Of a stretch of 64,000 nt of DNA, positions 7,253-15,395 are shown in pieces. A program made the translations under genes and the position numbers. This DNA is from CAYFUT01 sp964346395. GTDB lineage: Bacteria > Bacillota > Halanaerobiia > Halobacteroidales > Halobacteroidaceae. Where the stretch lies: contig CAYFUT010000001.1 of the NCBI GenBank assembly GCA_964346395.1, positions 1 to 64,000 of the forward strand, read 5' to 3'. The stretch's first letter is position 1. The number at the start of each line of letters is the position of its first letter. The notes under the pieces were generated by a model, which did no database searches, was not told where the DNA came from, and saw nothing but the letters and a program-made list of their open reading frames with translations.

Positions 7253-8760
7253 AGTAGGTGGTCGGTAATTAATTGGTGGGCTTGATTCAGACCGGGTCCG
7301 CCTACTAGTAGCAGTAAATCCTGGGGGTTGACGACTTGTAAAGCGTGCTGTAAGGCCGGCAGCAGTTCTTGATAGTGCTCCACTGTTAGCCCGTGCTGGG
7401 CAATAGTTTCTTTAAAAGCTGCTGTTTCAGCGGGGAGAACCTTGTTTTTAGGTTTAACTCGGTTGTCAGCAGCAGTTGTAATTAACTTAGTTATTTTCAG
7501 GGTCTGCTGCCAGTTGGCTATTAGTTTAGCATTGCGGCGGTTGGCTGCTACTCCTCGCTTGCCTTTTAAAAAATGAACGATAATTAAATTATTATAATCA
7601 AATTTCTGTAGAGTGTTGAAATTAGCTTTTAAACTGGCGGGATTGTGGGCAAAATCGTCGATGATGGTAAATTCCTGATCATAAATAACTTCTAATCTCC
7701 GCTTAACTCCTGAGAATTCCTCTAAACCCTGCTGTATCTGGTTTAATGTGAGGTCAAGCATTAAACCGGCTGTGAAAGCAGCCAGGGCATTATAAATGTT
7801 ATGCTTACCTAGAACAGAGAGGTTAAGGGGAATAGTAGTCAGCGGAATTTGTTTACCAGTTAAAGATTGAAGTTGATTGTTAAAGACAACCTGAAATTTA
7901 GTTTCTTGTTTATTAATCTGCAGGTTAGTAGCCTTTAGATCAGCTTCTTCACTGAGTCCATAGGTTAAGTAGGGGACAGAAATTTGGTTAGTTAACTGCT
8001 GAGCATAAGGGTCATCGTGATTGAGAATAGCAACTGCCGGCGGTTCTAAACTAGTAAATAACTGGGCTTTACTCTGGTAATAATCAGTTAATGTTTTGTG
8101 AAAATTTAGGTGATCAGGCGATAAATTAGTAAAAATACCGAGGTCAAAGTCTAGTTCAGTTACTCTCTCTAACTTAAGAGCATGTGAAGATACTTCCAGG
8201 CTGACATATTCTACTCCTGCTTGTTCCATTGCAGACAGCCGTTTGTTAAGTTCTAACGGTTGCGGAGTAGTACAGTCCTGGGGCTGAGGATAAGTGTCGG
8301 TTTTGATTTTGGTATGCAGTGAGCCGATGAGTCCGGTATTGGGAGTAGCCTGCTTTAGTAACTGATTAATCATCTTAGTAGTGGTGGTTTTTCCGGTAGA
8401 ACCAGTAACTCCGATTAATTTTAGTTTATCGCTGGGATAATTGTAAAATTCAGCTGCTAGTTTAGCTAAAGCGCGGCGGCTATTTGGCACCTGAATATAG
8501 GGCGTATTTTTGACTTGCGGTGAGGATTGTTCACCTATTATTGCTGCCGCTCCCTGCTGGACAGCGGTGGTAATGTACTGGTGACCGTCAGTAGAGAAGC
8601 CGGGAATAGCGATAAAGAGAGAATGGGGGGTTACTTTTTGGGAGTGTTGAACAATCTTAGTGATGGGTAGATTGCGAAAATTTATGATTTGTTTTGGTTT
8701 GAGAACTTTGATTAAGTTAGCCAGCAAATAATAACCTTCTGACTGGTGATTAGTTAACAT
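7249..8760 (-). CDS. MurE-like Mur ligase with atypical substrate motif
   Basis: The 503-residue protein has the three-domain Mur ligase architecture. The N-terminal UDP-binding domain carries SLFIAIPGFSTDGHQYI, the central ATP-binding domain has the P-loop GVTGSTGKTTTT (about residues 117-128) and FTNLSPDHLNFH, and the C-terminal domain has GVKRRLEVIYD and IIDDFAHNPASLKANF. It therefore adds an amino acid or similar group to a UDP-MurNAc-peptide-like acceptor using ATP. The DNPR motif that marks diaminopimelate-specific MurE is replaced by ADNRVKPKN, and the usual GGDRDxxKR stretch reads LKGKRGVAANRRN. Substrate specificity is thus probably not standard DAP addition. ATG at 8760 with AGAGGTG is preferred over the in-frame TTG at 8778. 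It is divergent from the VanW gene. Confidence 0.8.
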   Translation of the reverse strand: MLTNHQSEGYYLLANLIKVLKPKQIINFRNLPITKIVQHSQKVTPHSLFIAIPGFSTDGHQYITTAVQQGAAAIIGEQSSPQVKNTPYIQVPNSRRALAKLAAEFYNYPSDKLKLIGVTGSTGKTTTTKMINQLLKQATPNTGLIGSLHTKIKTDTYPQPQDCTTPQPLELNKRLSAMEQAGVEYVSLEVSSHALKLERVTELDFDLGIFTNLSPDHLNFHKTLTDYYQSKAQLFTSLEPPAVAILNHDDPYAQQLTNQISVPYLTYGLSEEADLKATNLQINKQETKFQVVFNNQLQSLTGKQIPLTTIPLNLSVLGKHNIYNALAAFTAGLMLDLTLNQIQQGLEEFSGVKRRLEVIYDQEFTIIDDFAHNPASLKANFNTLQKFDYNNLIIVHFLKGKRGVAANRRNAKLIANWQQTLKITKLITTAADNRVKPKNKVLPAETAAFKETIAQHGLTVEHYQELLPALQHALQVVNPQDLLLLVGGPGLNQAHQLITDHLL

Positions 8761-8854
8761 AGTTTCACCTCTTTTCAATTAATTATTATATTCTTACCTG
8801 GTGTTGGGATATACTACTTTAACGGATAAATACAGTGATAATGGAGGTATAGAG

Positions 8855-9745
8855 ATGGCGTGGTGGAAGATTTACGGTTTGTTAATTTCACTGGTTACTT
8901 TGGTTTACGCGGGAATGCTGGGTCTTCCGACAGGAAAAAAAGAAACTGAGGAACTGAAGTATGCTTTACCGCAGGTGAGCCGGGAGGTAACTCTAGCTGG
9001 CAGAAAAGTGGGGAAATTAAATCAGGTGGAGTTAATGAAACAGATTAGCCAATTAGCAGTTAAATTAAAGACTGAGCCGCAGCCTGCTTTTCGATTTCAA
9101 GGTGAAATTAATGCGGGAACTCCCGGCCAGAAAATAGATGTGACTAAAACTTTAGTTACCACCTTACAGGCGAAGTCGGGGGCAGAAATAAGGCCGGTTT
9201 ATAAACCGGAGCCTCCGTTGATTAAGGAAAAACATTTGGCTGAAGAAGTAAAATTAAAGCTGGCTACGGGAGAAGAGGGAGAAATCAGTGGTCATTTTAC
9301 TACTTATTTGACTAATAACCAACCCCCTCGCCGAACTAACATTGAACTGGCAGTGGAGAAACTGAATAATCGCTATCTCCAGTCGGGTGAACAATTTTCC
9401 TTTAATGATTTAATTGGGAAGCCGACCCGGGTTGAAGGTTATCAGCCGGCGCCGGTGATTATCAATGGTCAGTTAGAACCGGCAGTGGGGGGCGGAATTT
9501 GTCAGGTTAGTTCTACCCTACATGCAGCGGTAAAAAAAGCAGGCCTTAAAATTTTAGAGCGCCACTCCCACAGTAAACCGGTTGATTATATTCAGTCCGG
9601 ACAGGATGCGGCTATTGCCCCTGGGGAAAAAGATTTTCAGTTTAAAAACACTACTGAGGGCCAACTTAAATTAAAGGGAGCAGTAATTGACAGATATCTG
9701 GCTATTTATCTTCTGCAGGTGCGGGAGACTGATTGGCAGCTGTAG
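8855..9745 (+). CDS. VanW-family secreted/anchored cell-wall protein
   Basis: The 296-residue protein has an N-terminal membrane segment (about residues 4-22, KIYGLLISLVTLVYAGMLG) and a C-terminal VanW domain (about 155-285) with the hallmark features FSFNDLIG, YQPAPVIING and the GGGICQVSSTLH motif. The region between carries a G5/putative peptidoglycan-binding-like segment that I cannot name with certainty. VanW proteins occur in vancomycin-resistance loci and on the surface of many Firmicutes; the biochemical function is unknown. ATG at 8855 with GGAGGT five bases upstream is clearly the start; an upstream in-frame GTG at 8801 has no such site. The divergent MurE-like ligase suggests a cell-wall role. 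The 3' end overlaps the convergent muramidase gene by 44 bases. Confidence 0.85.
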   Translation: MAWWKIYGLLISLVTLVYAGMLGLPTGKKETEELKYALPQVSREVTLAGRKVGKLNQVELMKQISQLAVKLKTEPQPAFRFQGEINAGTPGQKIDVTKTLVTTLQAKSGAEIRPVYKPEPPLIKEKHLAEEVKLKLATGEEGEISGHFTTYLTNNQPPRRTNIELAVEKLNNRYLQSGEQFSFNDLIGKPTRVEGYQPAPVIINGQLEPAVGGGICQVSSTLHAAVKKAGLKILERHSHSKPVDYIQSGQDAAIAPGEKDFQFKNTTEGQLKLKGAVIDRYLAIYLLQVRETDWQL

Positions 9746-10259
9746 GAGACAAGGTTACTCTTTTGAGCCAGCCTCGAATAAATTTTTTATAAGTTTGATT
9801 CTGTTTAACTAGCTCAATATAATACCGGCCTTGAAAGATATTTAGTAGTTTTAGTAGAGCCTGCGGGTATTGACAGTTATTGACCGCCTGTAAAGTACTA
9901 GGGCCAACTACTCCGTCGGTAGCAATTGCTTCTGTAGGGGGAACAATTAGGTTATAACTCTGCTGGAGGTGGCGGTTAGCCGTTGTTGGCCCGCAATTGA
10001 CTGCCTGTTCAAAAACTTCAATAGCAATTGCTTTAGGGGCCAACTGGTCATAGTTATAATTTAGCCAATAGTATTCGCGGTAGATTTCTGCTGCCTGTTG
10101 TTTGGTTAATTCCTTCATTTTACCTTCGTATCCAGCAGCGCGGGCCAACTCTTCGGTGATTCCGTATTTGGTTTTCCCCCCGCTGTCATCGGGGTGATTG
10201 CTGAATTCCCCTTCCAACTCCAGTACATAGTCGAGTGCTTCTTTAAATTTTTGTTGCAT
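9702..10259 (-). CDS. GH108-type N-acetylmuramidase (phage-endolysin-like)
   Basis: The 185-residue protein has a glycoside hydrolase 108 domain (DUF847) at the N-terminus, with the catalytic Glu16 in the motif LELEGEFSNHPDDSGGKTKY, followed by GIT. A peptidoglycan-binding-3 type region (about 95-165, DGVVGPSTLQAVNNC) and a Pro/Ala-rich tail follow. It should cleave the glycan backbone of peptidoglycan. The usual EGG is EGE here, a mild change beside the catalytic residue. There is no signal peptide, as in holin-dependent phage endolysins, yet no other phage gene is nearby, so it may be a phage remnant or a captured autolysin. The start is ATG at 10259 with AAGGAGG. A strong hairpin lies just upstream. 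Confidence 0.85.
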   Translation of the reverse strand: MQQKFKEALDYVLELEGEFSNHPDDSGGKTKYGITEELARAAGYEGKMKELTKQQAAEIYREYYWLNYNYDQLAPKAIAIEVFEQAVNCGPTTANRHLQQSYNLIVPPTEAIATDGVVGPSTLQAVNNCQYPQALLKLLNIFQGRYYIELVKQNQTYKKFIRGWLKRVTLSPTAANQSPAPAEDK

Positions 10260-10280
10260 GGTTTATCCTCCTTTTTAGAG

Positions 10281-10314
10281 ATGGTAGTGACCTGAGTTTT
10301 CAGGTCACTACCAT
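10281..10314. promoter_or_regulatory. Long perfect hairpin in the 5' leader of the muramidase gene
   Basis: ATGGTAGTGACCTG (10281-10294) and CAGGTCACTACCAT (10301-10314) are 14-bp perfect arms with a six-base spacer. The hairpin lies about 20 bases upstream of the muramidase start, beside its ribosome binding site. Neither strand has a T-run immediately after it, so it is not an ordinary terminator. It may be a regulatory RNA hairpin, a protein-binding palindrome or a repeat element. Confidence 0.6.
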
Positions 10315-10543
10315 TTGTTGAATATAGCTTATGTTTAGAAATCATACGCGTTAACTTAATGTATATTATGCCAATTAATTTATTTTATTGGACTACATGA
10401 TTTAGAAATGTAATTTTGTGGTTTGAAAATAAAACTGATATCTAAATAATTTGCTAGCCAAACTAATAATATCCATTGATAAGTTAATATTAAGAGTACG
10501 AGGAAATTCAATTTTTATCTAGAAATGTAGAAAGGGGAGAGAG

Positions 10544-11650
10544 ATGAAGGATAAAGCATATTGGCTCTGGCTGGATCAAGTTTCCGGTTTAGGTGCCAGA
10601 AGAGTAAAAAAATTACTCGATTATTTTAAAGAGGCAAAAGGTATTTGGCAGGCAGATAAAGAACAGTTAAAAAGTGTGGAGGGGATTGGTGAGCAGATAA
10701 GTCAGAAGATCATTGCTTCGCGGGAAGAATTTGATTTTAAACATCAATTACAGCAGTTGAGCAAATTTAATGTTAAGGTTGTAACCTTAAGTGATAAATG
10801 TTATCCTAAATTATTAAAGGAGATTTATGATCCGCCGCCGATATTATATTATCGGGGAGATTTATCAGAGATGCAGAGCCCCTGTATAGCGGTGGTAGGC
10901 TCGCGCAAATGTACTTCCTATGGCCGTAAGGCAGCTCGTAATTTAGCTCGAGAGTTAGCAGCGAAAGGGCTGCCGGTAGTTAGTGGGTTGGCCCGGGGAA
11001 TAGATAGTGCCGGCCACCGGGGAGCTTTGGAATCGGGACTTACTTATGCTATTTTAGGTTCTGGGCTGGATACTATTTATCCCCCTGAGCACGAACAGTT
11101 AGCGGCTAAAATTAGTCGGCAGGGAGCAGTTTTAACTCCTTTTCCGTTGGGGGAAGAGCCGCGTCGGCAGAATTTTCCAGCCCGCAATCGGATTATTAGC
11201 GGGTTGGCCCGGGGGGTAGTAGTGGTTGAAGCAGCCCAAAAAAGCGGTTCTTTAATTACGGCTAATTATGCTCTAGACCAGGGGCGAGAAGTATTTGCTG
11301 TTCCGGGAGATATTACCAGACGCCAGAGTAAAGGAACTAATGATTTATTAAAAACAGGAGCTAAGTTAGTAGAGAGTGTAGAAGATATTATAGAGGAATT
11401 AACTATGGTATGTAGTGAAAGGGAACACCAGCAGCTTAATTTCCGGTCGCAAAATAAATCTGAAGCTGAAATTTCTCTATCGGAAGAAGCTGAACAGGTC
11501 TACAGTCTGCTTTCTTCCCAGCCGCAGCAGTTTGAAAGCTTATTAGCGGAACTGGAAGTTGGCCCTAACCAGTTGAATTCTATTTTATTAAATTTAGAAG
11601 TTCAGGGGTTGGTTAATCGACTTCCGGGGAGAAAATTTAAAATTGTTTAA
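10544..11650 (+). CDS. dprA: DNA-processing protein DprA (Smf)
   Basis: The 368-residue DprA loads RecA on incoming single-stranded DNA in natural transformation, although it is widely conserved even in bacteria not known to be competent. An N-terminal helix-hairpin-helix-like region (about residues 5-65, GLGARRVKKLLDYF, VEGIGEQI) precedes the Rossmann-like DprA core (about 85-285). The core has VVGSRKCTSYGRKAARNLA, VVSGLARGIDSAGHRGAL, FPARNRIISGLARGVVVVEA and GSLITANYALDQGREVFAVPG. A C-terminal winged-helix domain (about 305-365) ends the protein. This is full length. ATG is preceded by AAAGGGGAG. The smg-type gene follows 31 bases downstream. Confidence 0.96.
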   Translation: MKDKAYWLWLDQVSGLGARRVKKLLDYFKEAKGIWQADKEQLKSVEGIGEQISQKIIASREEFDFKHQLQQLSKFNVKVVTLSDKCYPKLLKEIYDPPPILYYRGDLSEMQSPCIAVVGSRKCTSYGRKAARNLARELAAKGLPVVSGLARGIDSAGHRGALESGLTYAILGSGLDTIYPPEHEQLAAKISRQGAVLTPFPLGEEPRRQNFPARNRIISGLARGVVVVEAAQKSGSLITANYALDQGREVFAVPGDITRRQSKGTNDLLKTGAKLVESVEDIIEELTMVCSEREHQQLNFRSQNKSEAEISLSEEAEQVYSLLSSQPQQFESLLAELEVGPNQLNSILLNLEVQGLVNRLPGRKFKIV

Positions 11651-11681
11651 GTAAATAATTAGAAAGGAGTATTATAGACCA

Positions 11682-12185
11682 ATGAATACTGATGTATTTG
11701 AAATAATAAGTCAATTAATAAAGGAGCTACTCCATAAAGATGAAGTTATAAATAATGAAAAAAAATTAATTAATTCTTTGCAGGAGAAAGGATATAATTT
11801 AACTGATATTAATCAAGCTTTTGAATTTATTTTTTCTTCTTCTCAGGTAGAAGAAGAATTTGAAGCGGAGTCGATTAATGATTTAGCTGCTAACAGGCAG
11901 GAAGAGATCGGTAATCGAGTTTTTAATTTGCGGGAAAAGTTCAAGTTTAATTTATATGTGCAGGGGATTATTATTAAATTAAGTGCTTTAAATTTAATTA
12001 CGAGAGAAGAGCTAGAGAAAGTGATTGCAAAGTCGTTGCGGGCGAGAACTGAAGTGCTAGATACTTTAGAGTTTTGGAAGCTTCTGAAGGGAACAATAGA
12101 TGATGATTTTAGGCTATCAGTGATTGCAACTAAAATTCCAGAGTTTAAAATTGCTGATGCTGCCCGCAAGGAAACTATTCATTAA
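11682..12185 (+). CDS. smg: Smg/DUF494 family protein
   Basis: The 167-residue protein is helical and acidic. It resembles the DUF494 (Smg) family by its N-terminus (MNTDVFEIISQLIKELL), the central LQEKGYNLTDINQAFEFI and its position directly after dprA, as in the classic smf-smg pair. The biochemical role is unknown. Co-transcription with dprA is likely (31-base gap, no terminator between, a terminator after it at 12294-12318). The similarity is strongest in the first 60 residues, so I hold the family call with moderate confidence. In many bacteria topA follows here; it does not in this genome. Confidence 0.7.
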   Translation: MNTDVFEIISQLIKELLHKDEVINNEKKLINSLQEKGYNLTDINQAFEFIFSSSQVEEEFEAESINDLAANRQEEIGNRVFNLREKFKFNLYVQGIIIKLSALNLITREELEKVIAKSLRARTEVLDTLEFWKLLKGTIDDDFRLSVIATKIPEFKIADAARKETIH

Positions 12186-12293
12186 TTGTTAGCGACCTTC
12201 TTTTATTTTTTGCAGCTTAAACTCTAGGACAATATAAAAACGGCTGAAATGCAGTTAATTGTTGGTGCTAGTAAGCATTCAAACTAATGGTTA

Positions 12294-12318
12294 AAAAATC
12301 CACTTAGGTAGGATTTTT
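12294..12318 (+). terminator. Intrinsic terminator after dprA-smg
   Basis: AAAAATCC (12294-12301) pairs with GGATTTTT (12311-12318) through a 9-base loop. The rest of the 255-base stretch 12186-12440 holds no gene that I can support, only AT-rich sequence that presumably includes the hslVU promoter. Confidence 0.7.
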
Positions 12319-12440
12319 GGCTTGTTTACATATACTTGAAGTTTTAGTAAACTGATTTTAGCAGACAAAGTAAGCCAGAAGATAATTTAGTTTTTGGGGA
12401 AAATAAATTTAATTTTTAGTTAAGTTGGGAGGAATTAATA

Positions 12441-12968
12441 ATGATGGAGGCAACTACGGTAATAGCGGTTCAGAAAGATGGAGAAGTAGCATTAGCTGGT
12501 GACGGACAGGTGACGATGGAACATACCGTTATGAAGCATGGAGCTAAAAAAATCCGCCGGATTCATGAGGAAGAAGTGTTGGCTGGATTTGCCGGTAGTG
12601 CTGCTGATGCTTTTACTTTATTTGAAAAGTTTGAAGGTAAGCTGGAGGAATTCCACGGCAACTTGAAGCGGGCAGCAGTAGAGCTGGCTAAAGAATGGCG
12701 TACTGATAAGATGCTGAGAAAATTAGAGGCTTTATTGATTGTGGCTGATGAAGATTCTTTATTGGTAGTATCAGGAACTGGCGATGTTATTGAACCCGAT
12801 GAGGGGATAACAGCAATTGGATCAGGAGGTTCTTATGCTCAAGCTGCTGCCCAGGCTTTAGTGGATGTGTCTGATCTATCAGCTGCTGAAATAGCTACTA
12901 AATCACTGGAAATTGCATCTGATATTTGTATTTATACTAATGACCAAATAACGGTAGAAGAAATATAG
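12441..12968 (+). CDS. hslV: ATP-dependent protease proteolytic subunit HslV (ClpQ)
   Basis: HslV forms the double-ring peptidase of the HslUV (ClpYQ) protease. The N-terminal sequence MMEATTVIAVQKDG fits processing to expose the catalytic Thr (TTVIAVQ), followed by the conserved AGDGQVT block, AGFAGSAADAFTLFEKFE and GSGGSYAQAAA. Length (175) matches the family. The N-terminal nucleophile is Thr, not Ser as in Bacillus ClpQ. ATG at 12441 follows GGGAGG. hslU starts 20 bases after the stop, so the two form an operon upstream of codY, as in Bacillus. The xerC gene normally before hslV is missing. Confidence 0.96.
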   Translation: MMEATTVIAVQKDGEVALAGDGQVTMEHTVMKHGAKKIRRIHEEEVLAGFAGSAADAFTLFEKFEGKLEEFHGNLKRAAVELAKEWRTDKMLRKLEALLIVADEDSLLVVSGTGDVIEPDEGITAIGSGGSYAQAAAQALVDVSDLSAAEIATKSLEIASDICIYTNDQITVEEI

Positions 12969-12987
12969 GCAAGGGGGATTATAGGCA

Positions 12988-14367
12988 ATGAAAGAGTTAA
13001 CTCCGCGAGAAATTGTAAATAGTTTGGACAAATATATTGTTGGTCAGGATGAGGCTAAAAAATCAGTATCTATTGCTTTACGCAATAGATACCGCCGAAA
13101 ACAGTTAACTGAGGAACTGCGGGAAGAGGTAATTCCTAAAAACATTTTGATGATTGGACCGACAGGAGTAGGAAAGACAGAAATTGCGCGCCGCTTAGCT
13201 AAATTAGCTAAAGCACCATTTACTAAAGTAGAAGTTACTAAATTTACAGAAGTAGGGTATATGGGGCGAGATGTAAAGTCGATTGTAAGAGATTTAGTAC
13301 AGACAGCAATTAGAATGATTAAGACTGAACGAATGAAAGAAGTGGAATCTAAAGCTGTTAAATTAGCTGAAGAAAGAATCTTAGATGCTTTATTACCTAC
13401 TTCTCAGTCCAAGAGTAACAATCCTTTTGAAGGGTTATTTGGAATTGAAGAAGAAAGTAGTAGAGAAACTGAGCAGGATGATCGGTTACAGCGGCGCCGG
13501 GAAAAGTTGCGTGAGAAGTTAAAAGCGGGAGAATTAGAGGATAGAGTAATTGAAATTGAAGTAGAGCAGGATAATTCGCAAATGGTGGAGATTTTTTCCG
13601 GGTCAGGAGTAGAAGAAATGGGGGTTAATTTTCAGGATGTATTAGGGGATATGCTGCCTAACCAGAAGAAAACAAAGAAAGTGCCGATTGATAAGGCGCG
13701 GGAAATATTGAAGGAAGAAGAAGCTAAGAAGTTAATTGATATGGATGAGGTGAGTAGAGAAGCTATTGAACGCGTAGAAGAGTCAGGAATTGTTTTTCTG
13801 GATGAAATTGATAAGATTGCTGGCCAGGAGGCTGGCTCTAATCCTGATGTTTCCCGCGAAGGAGTTCAGCGCGATATCTTACCAATAGTAGAAGGTTCTA
13901 CAATTATGACTAAATATGGGTCGGTAAAAACAGACCATATTTTATTTATTGCTGCCGGAGCTTTCCATGTTTCCAATCCTAATGATTTAATTCCTGAACT
14001 ACAGGGTAGATTTCCCATTCGAGTAGAATTGAATAGTTTATCAAAGGAAAATTTCAGGGAAATTTTAACAGAACCGCAGAATGCTTTAACGAAGCAGTAT
14101 GAAGCTTTATTAGCTACAGAGGATTTGGAGGTTGAGTTTACTGAGGAAGCCGTTGATGAAATAGCAGAGATTGCGTTTGAAGTAAATGAAAGGACAGAAA
14201 ATATCGGTGCTCGTCGGCTACATACCATCGTCGAAAAGCTTCTGGAAGATTTATCCTTTGCTGCTCCTGAAAAGGAGACAGCTAAAATTACAATTGATCG
14301 GTCGTATGTAAAGGATAAGTTAGATGATGTAGTAGCAGACGAAGATTTGAGCAAATACATTTTATAA
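12988..14367 (+). CDS. hslU: HslUV protease ATPase subunit HslU (ClpY)
   Basis: This 459-residue AAA+ unfoldase feeds substrates to HslV. The Walker A motif GPTGVGKT lies at residues 57-64, and the Walker B motif VFLDEIDKIAG at about 268-278. An intermediate I-domain spans about 110-235 (charged, RRREKLREKLKAGE). The sensor/arginine-finger region (LQGRFPIRVEL) and GARRLHTIVEKLLEDLSF follow. The C-terminus ends LSKYIL, the hydrophobic tail that inserts into HslV. It is full length and intact. codY follows after 35 bases with its own GGAGGA site, so hslV-hslU-codY is probably one transcript. Confidence 0.97.
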   Translation: MKELTPREIVNSLDKYIVGQDEAKKSVSIALRNRYRRKQLTEELREEVIPKNILMIGPTGVGKTEIARRLAKLAKAPFTKVEVTKFTEVGYMGRDVKSIVRDLVQTAIRMIKTERMKEVESKAVKLAEERILDALLPTSQSKSNNPFEGLFGIEEESSRETEQDDRLQRRREKLREKLKAGELEDRVIEIEVEQDNSQMVEIFSGSGVEEMGVNFQDVLGDMLPNQKKTKKVPIDKAREILKEEEAKKLIDMDEVSREAIERVEESGIVFLDEIDKIAGQEAGSNPDVSREGVQRDILPIVEGSTIMTKYGSVKTDHILFIAAGAFHVSNPNDLIPELQGRFPIRVELNSLSKENFREILTEPQNALTKQYEALLATEDLEVEFTEEAVDEIAEIAFEVNERTENIGARRLHTIVEKLLEDLSFAAPEKETAKITIDRSYVKDKLDDVVADEDLSKYIL

Positions 14368-14402
14368 TTATTTGCAGGTTAAAAACTAAGGAGGAACAGT
14401 TA

Positions 14403-15182
14403 ATGGAAGAACTACTTACGAAAACGCGAAAGATAAATCGGTTAGTCCAACAGTCAGCTGGTCGTCCGGTTGATTTTGATGAAATGGCACAAGTACTAAG
14501 TGATTCTATAGAAGCCAATGTGTATTTAGTGGATCAAAAGGGAAAAATTTTAGGTTATGATTTAATTGATGCATTTGAATGTAATATTATGTTAGAACAG
14601 GTGATTGATCAAGGTAAATTTCCTGCTGATTATAGTGAGTGGTTATTAAGTATTTATCAGACTCAATCTAATTATGAACAACAAGGTGGTTCTTGTGTAT
14701 TCAAAGAGGATGAAGACTGTTTATTTAAAAACAAGCTAACTACTATTGTCCCCATTAACGGTGGGGGGAAACGACTGGGAACATTAATTATAGCTCGCTT
14801 TGATGAAAAATTTGCTGCGGGAGATCTGTTATTAGCTGAATATGGAGCTACAGTGGTAGCGATGAAAATTCTACGGCTGCAGAGTGAGGACCGAGAAGAA
14901 GAAGCCCGAAAAAGGGCAGCGGTGCAGGTAGCAATTGATACCTTATCTTATTCTGAATTAGAAGCAGTAGAGCATATATTATCTGAACTAGAAGGTAAGG
15001 AAGGTTCACTTGTGGCTAGTAAAATTGCTGATCGAGTGGGCATTACTAGATCAGTAATTGTTAATGCCTTACGAAAGTTTGAAAGCGCCGGAGTAATTGA
15101 ATCTAAATCTCTGGGAATGAAAGGAACTCATATTAAAATATTGAATGACTATTTACTTGAGGAATTAGAAAATGTAGAGTAA
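14403..15182 (+). CDS. codY: GTP- and branched-chain amino acid-sensing repressor CodY
   Basis: The 259-residue global nutritional regulator has an N-terminal GAF-type effector domain (about residues 1-155; LLTKTRKINRLVQQSAGRPV at the start, where BCAA binding is known to occur) and a C-terminal winged HTH (about 195-250, SLVASKIADRVGITRSVIVN), the most conserved part of the family. In Bacillus CodY represses the fla/che operon among many targets, and the same neighbourhood is kept here, with the flagellar operon directly downstream. The last 22 bases are repeated after the N-run at 15216, an assembly artefact and not a real second copy. Confidence 0.97.
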   Translation: MEELLTKTRKINRLVQQSAGRPVDFDEMAQVLSDSIEANVYLVDQKGKILGYDLIDAFECNIMLEQVIDQGKFPADYSEWLLSIYQTQSNYEQQGGSCVFKEDEDCLFKNKLTTIVPINGGGKRLGTLIIARFDEKFAAGDLLLAEYGATVVAMKILRLQSEDREEEARKRAAVQVAIDTLSYSELEAVEHILSELEGKEGSLVASKIADRVGITRSVIVNALRKFESAGVIESKSLGMKGTHIKILNDYLLEELENVE

Positions 15183-15188
15183 ATTTAA

Positions 15189-15215
15189 GCGTGGGAAAGG
15201 CTCCCGCGCTTTTTT
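15189..15215 (+). terminator. Intrinsic terminator of codY
   Basis: GCGTGGGA (15189-15196) pairs with TCCCGCGC (15202-15209), one G-U pair, followed by T6. The copy at 15344-15371 beyond the N-run is the same site seen twice because of contig overlap. Confidence 0.88.
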
Positions 15216-15315
15216 NNNNNNNNNNNNNNNNNNNNNNNNNNNNNNNNNNNNNNNNNNNNNNNNNNNNNNNNNNNNNNNNNNNNNNNNNNNNNNNNNNNNN
15301 NNNNNNNNNNNNNNN
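15216..15315. other. Assembly gap (100 N), probably spurious
   Basis: The 55 bases before the gap (15161-15215) are identical to the 55 bases after it (15316-15370). Two contigs that end on a shared 55-mer were scaffolded without merging. The true sequence most likely joins directly, with the duplicate removed. Confidence 0.93.
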
Positions 15316-15395
15316 GGAATTAGAAAATGTAGAGTAAATTTAAGCGTGGGAAAGGCTCCCGCGCTTTTTTTGTTTTTTTATAAACTTATATTTTT

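Noticed and set aside
11843..12169. Antisense reading frames in smg and in other genes
   Set aside because: They lack ribosome binding sites and recognisable domains, and arise from codon bias in the sense genes.
15316..15371. Second copy of the codY 3' end and terminator
   Set aside because: It is an exact 55-base copy of the sequence before the N-run, explained by contig overlap.
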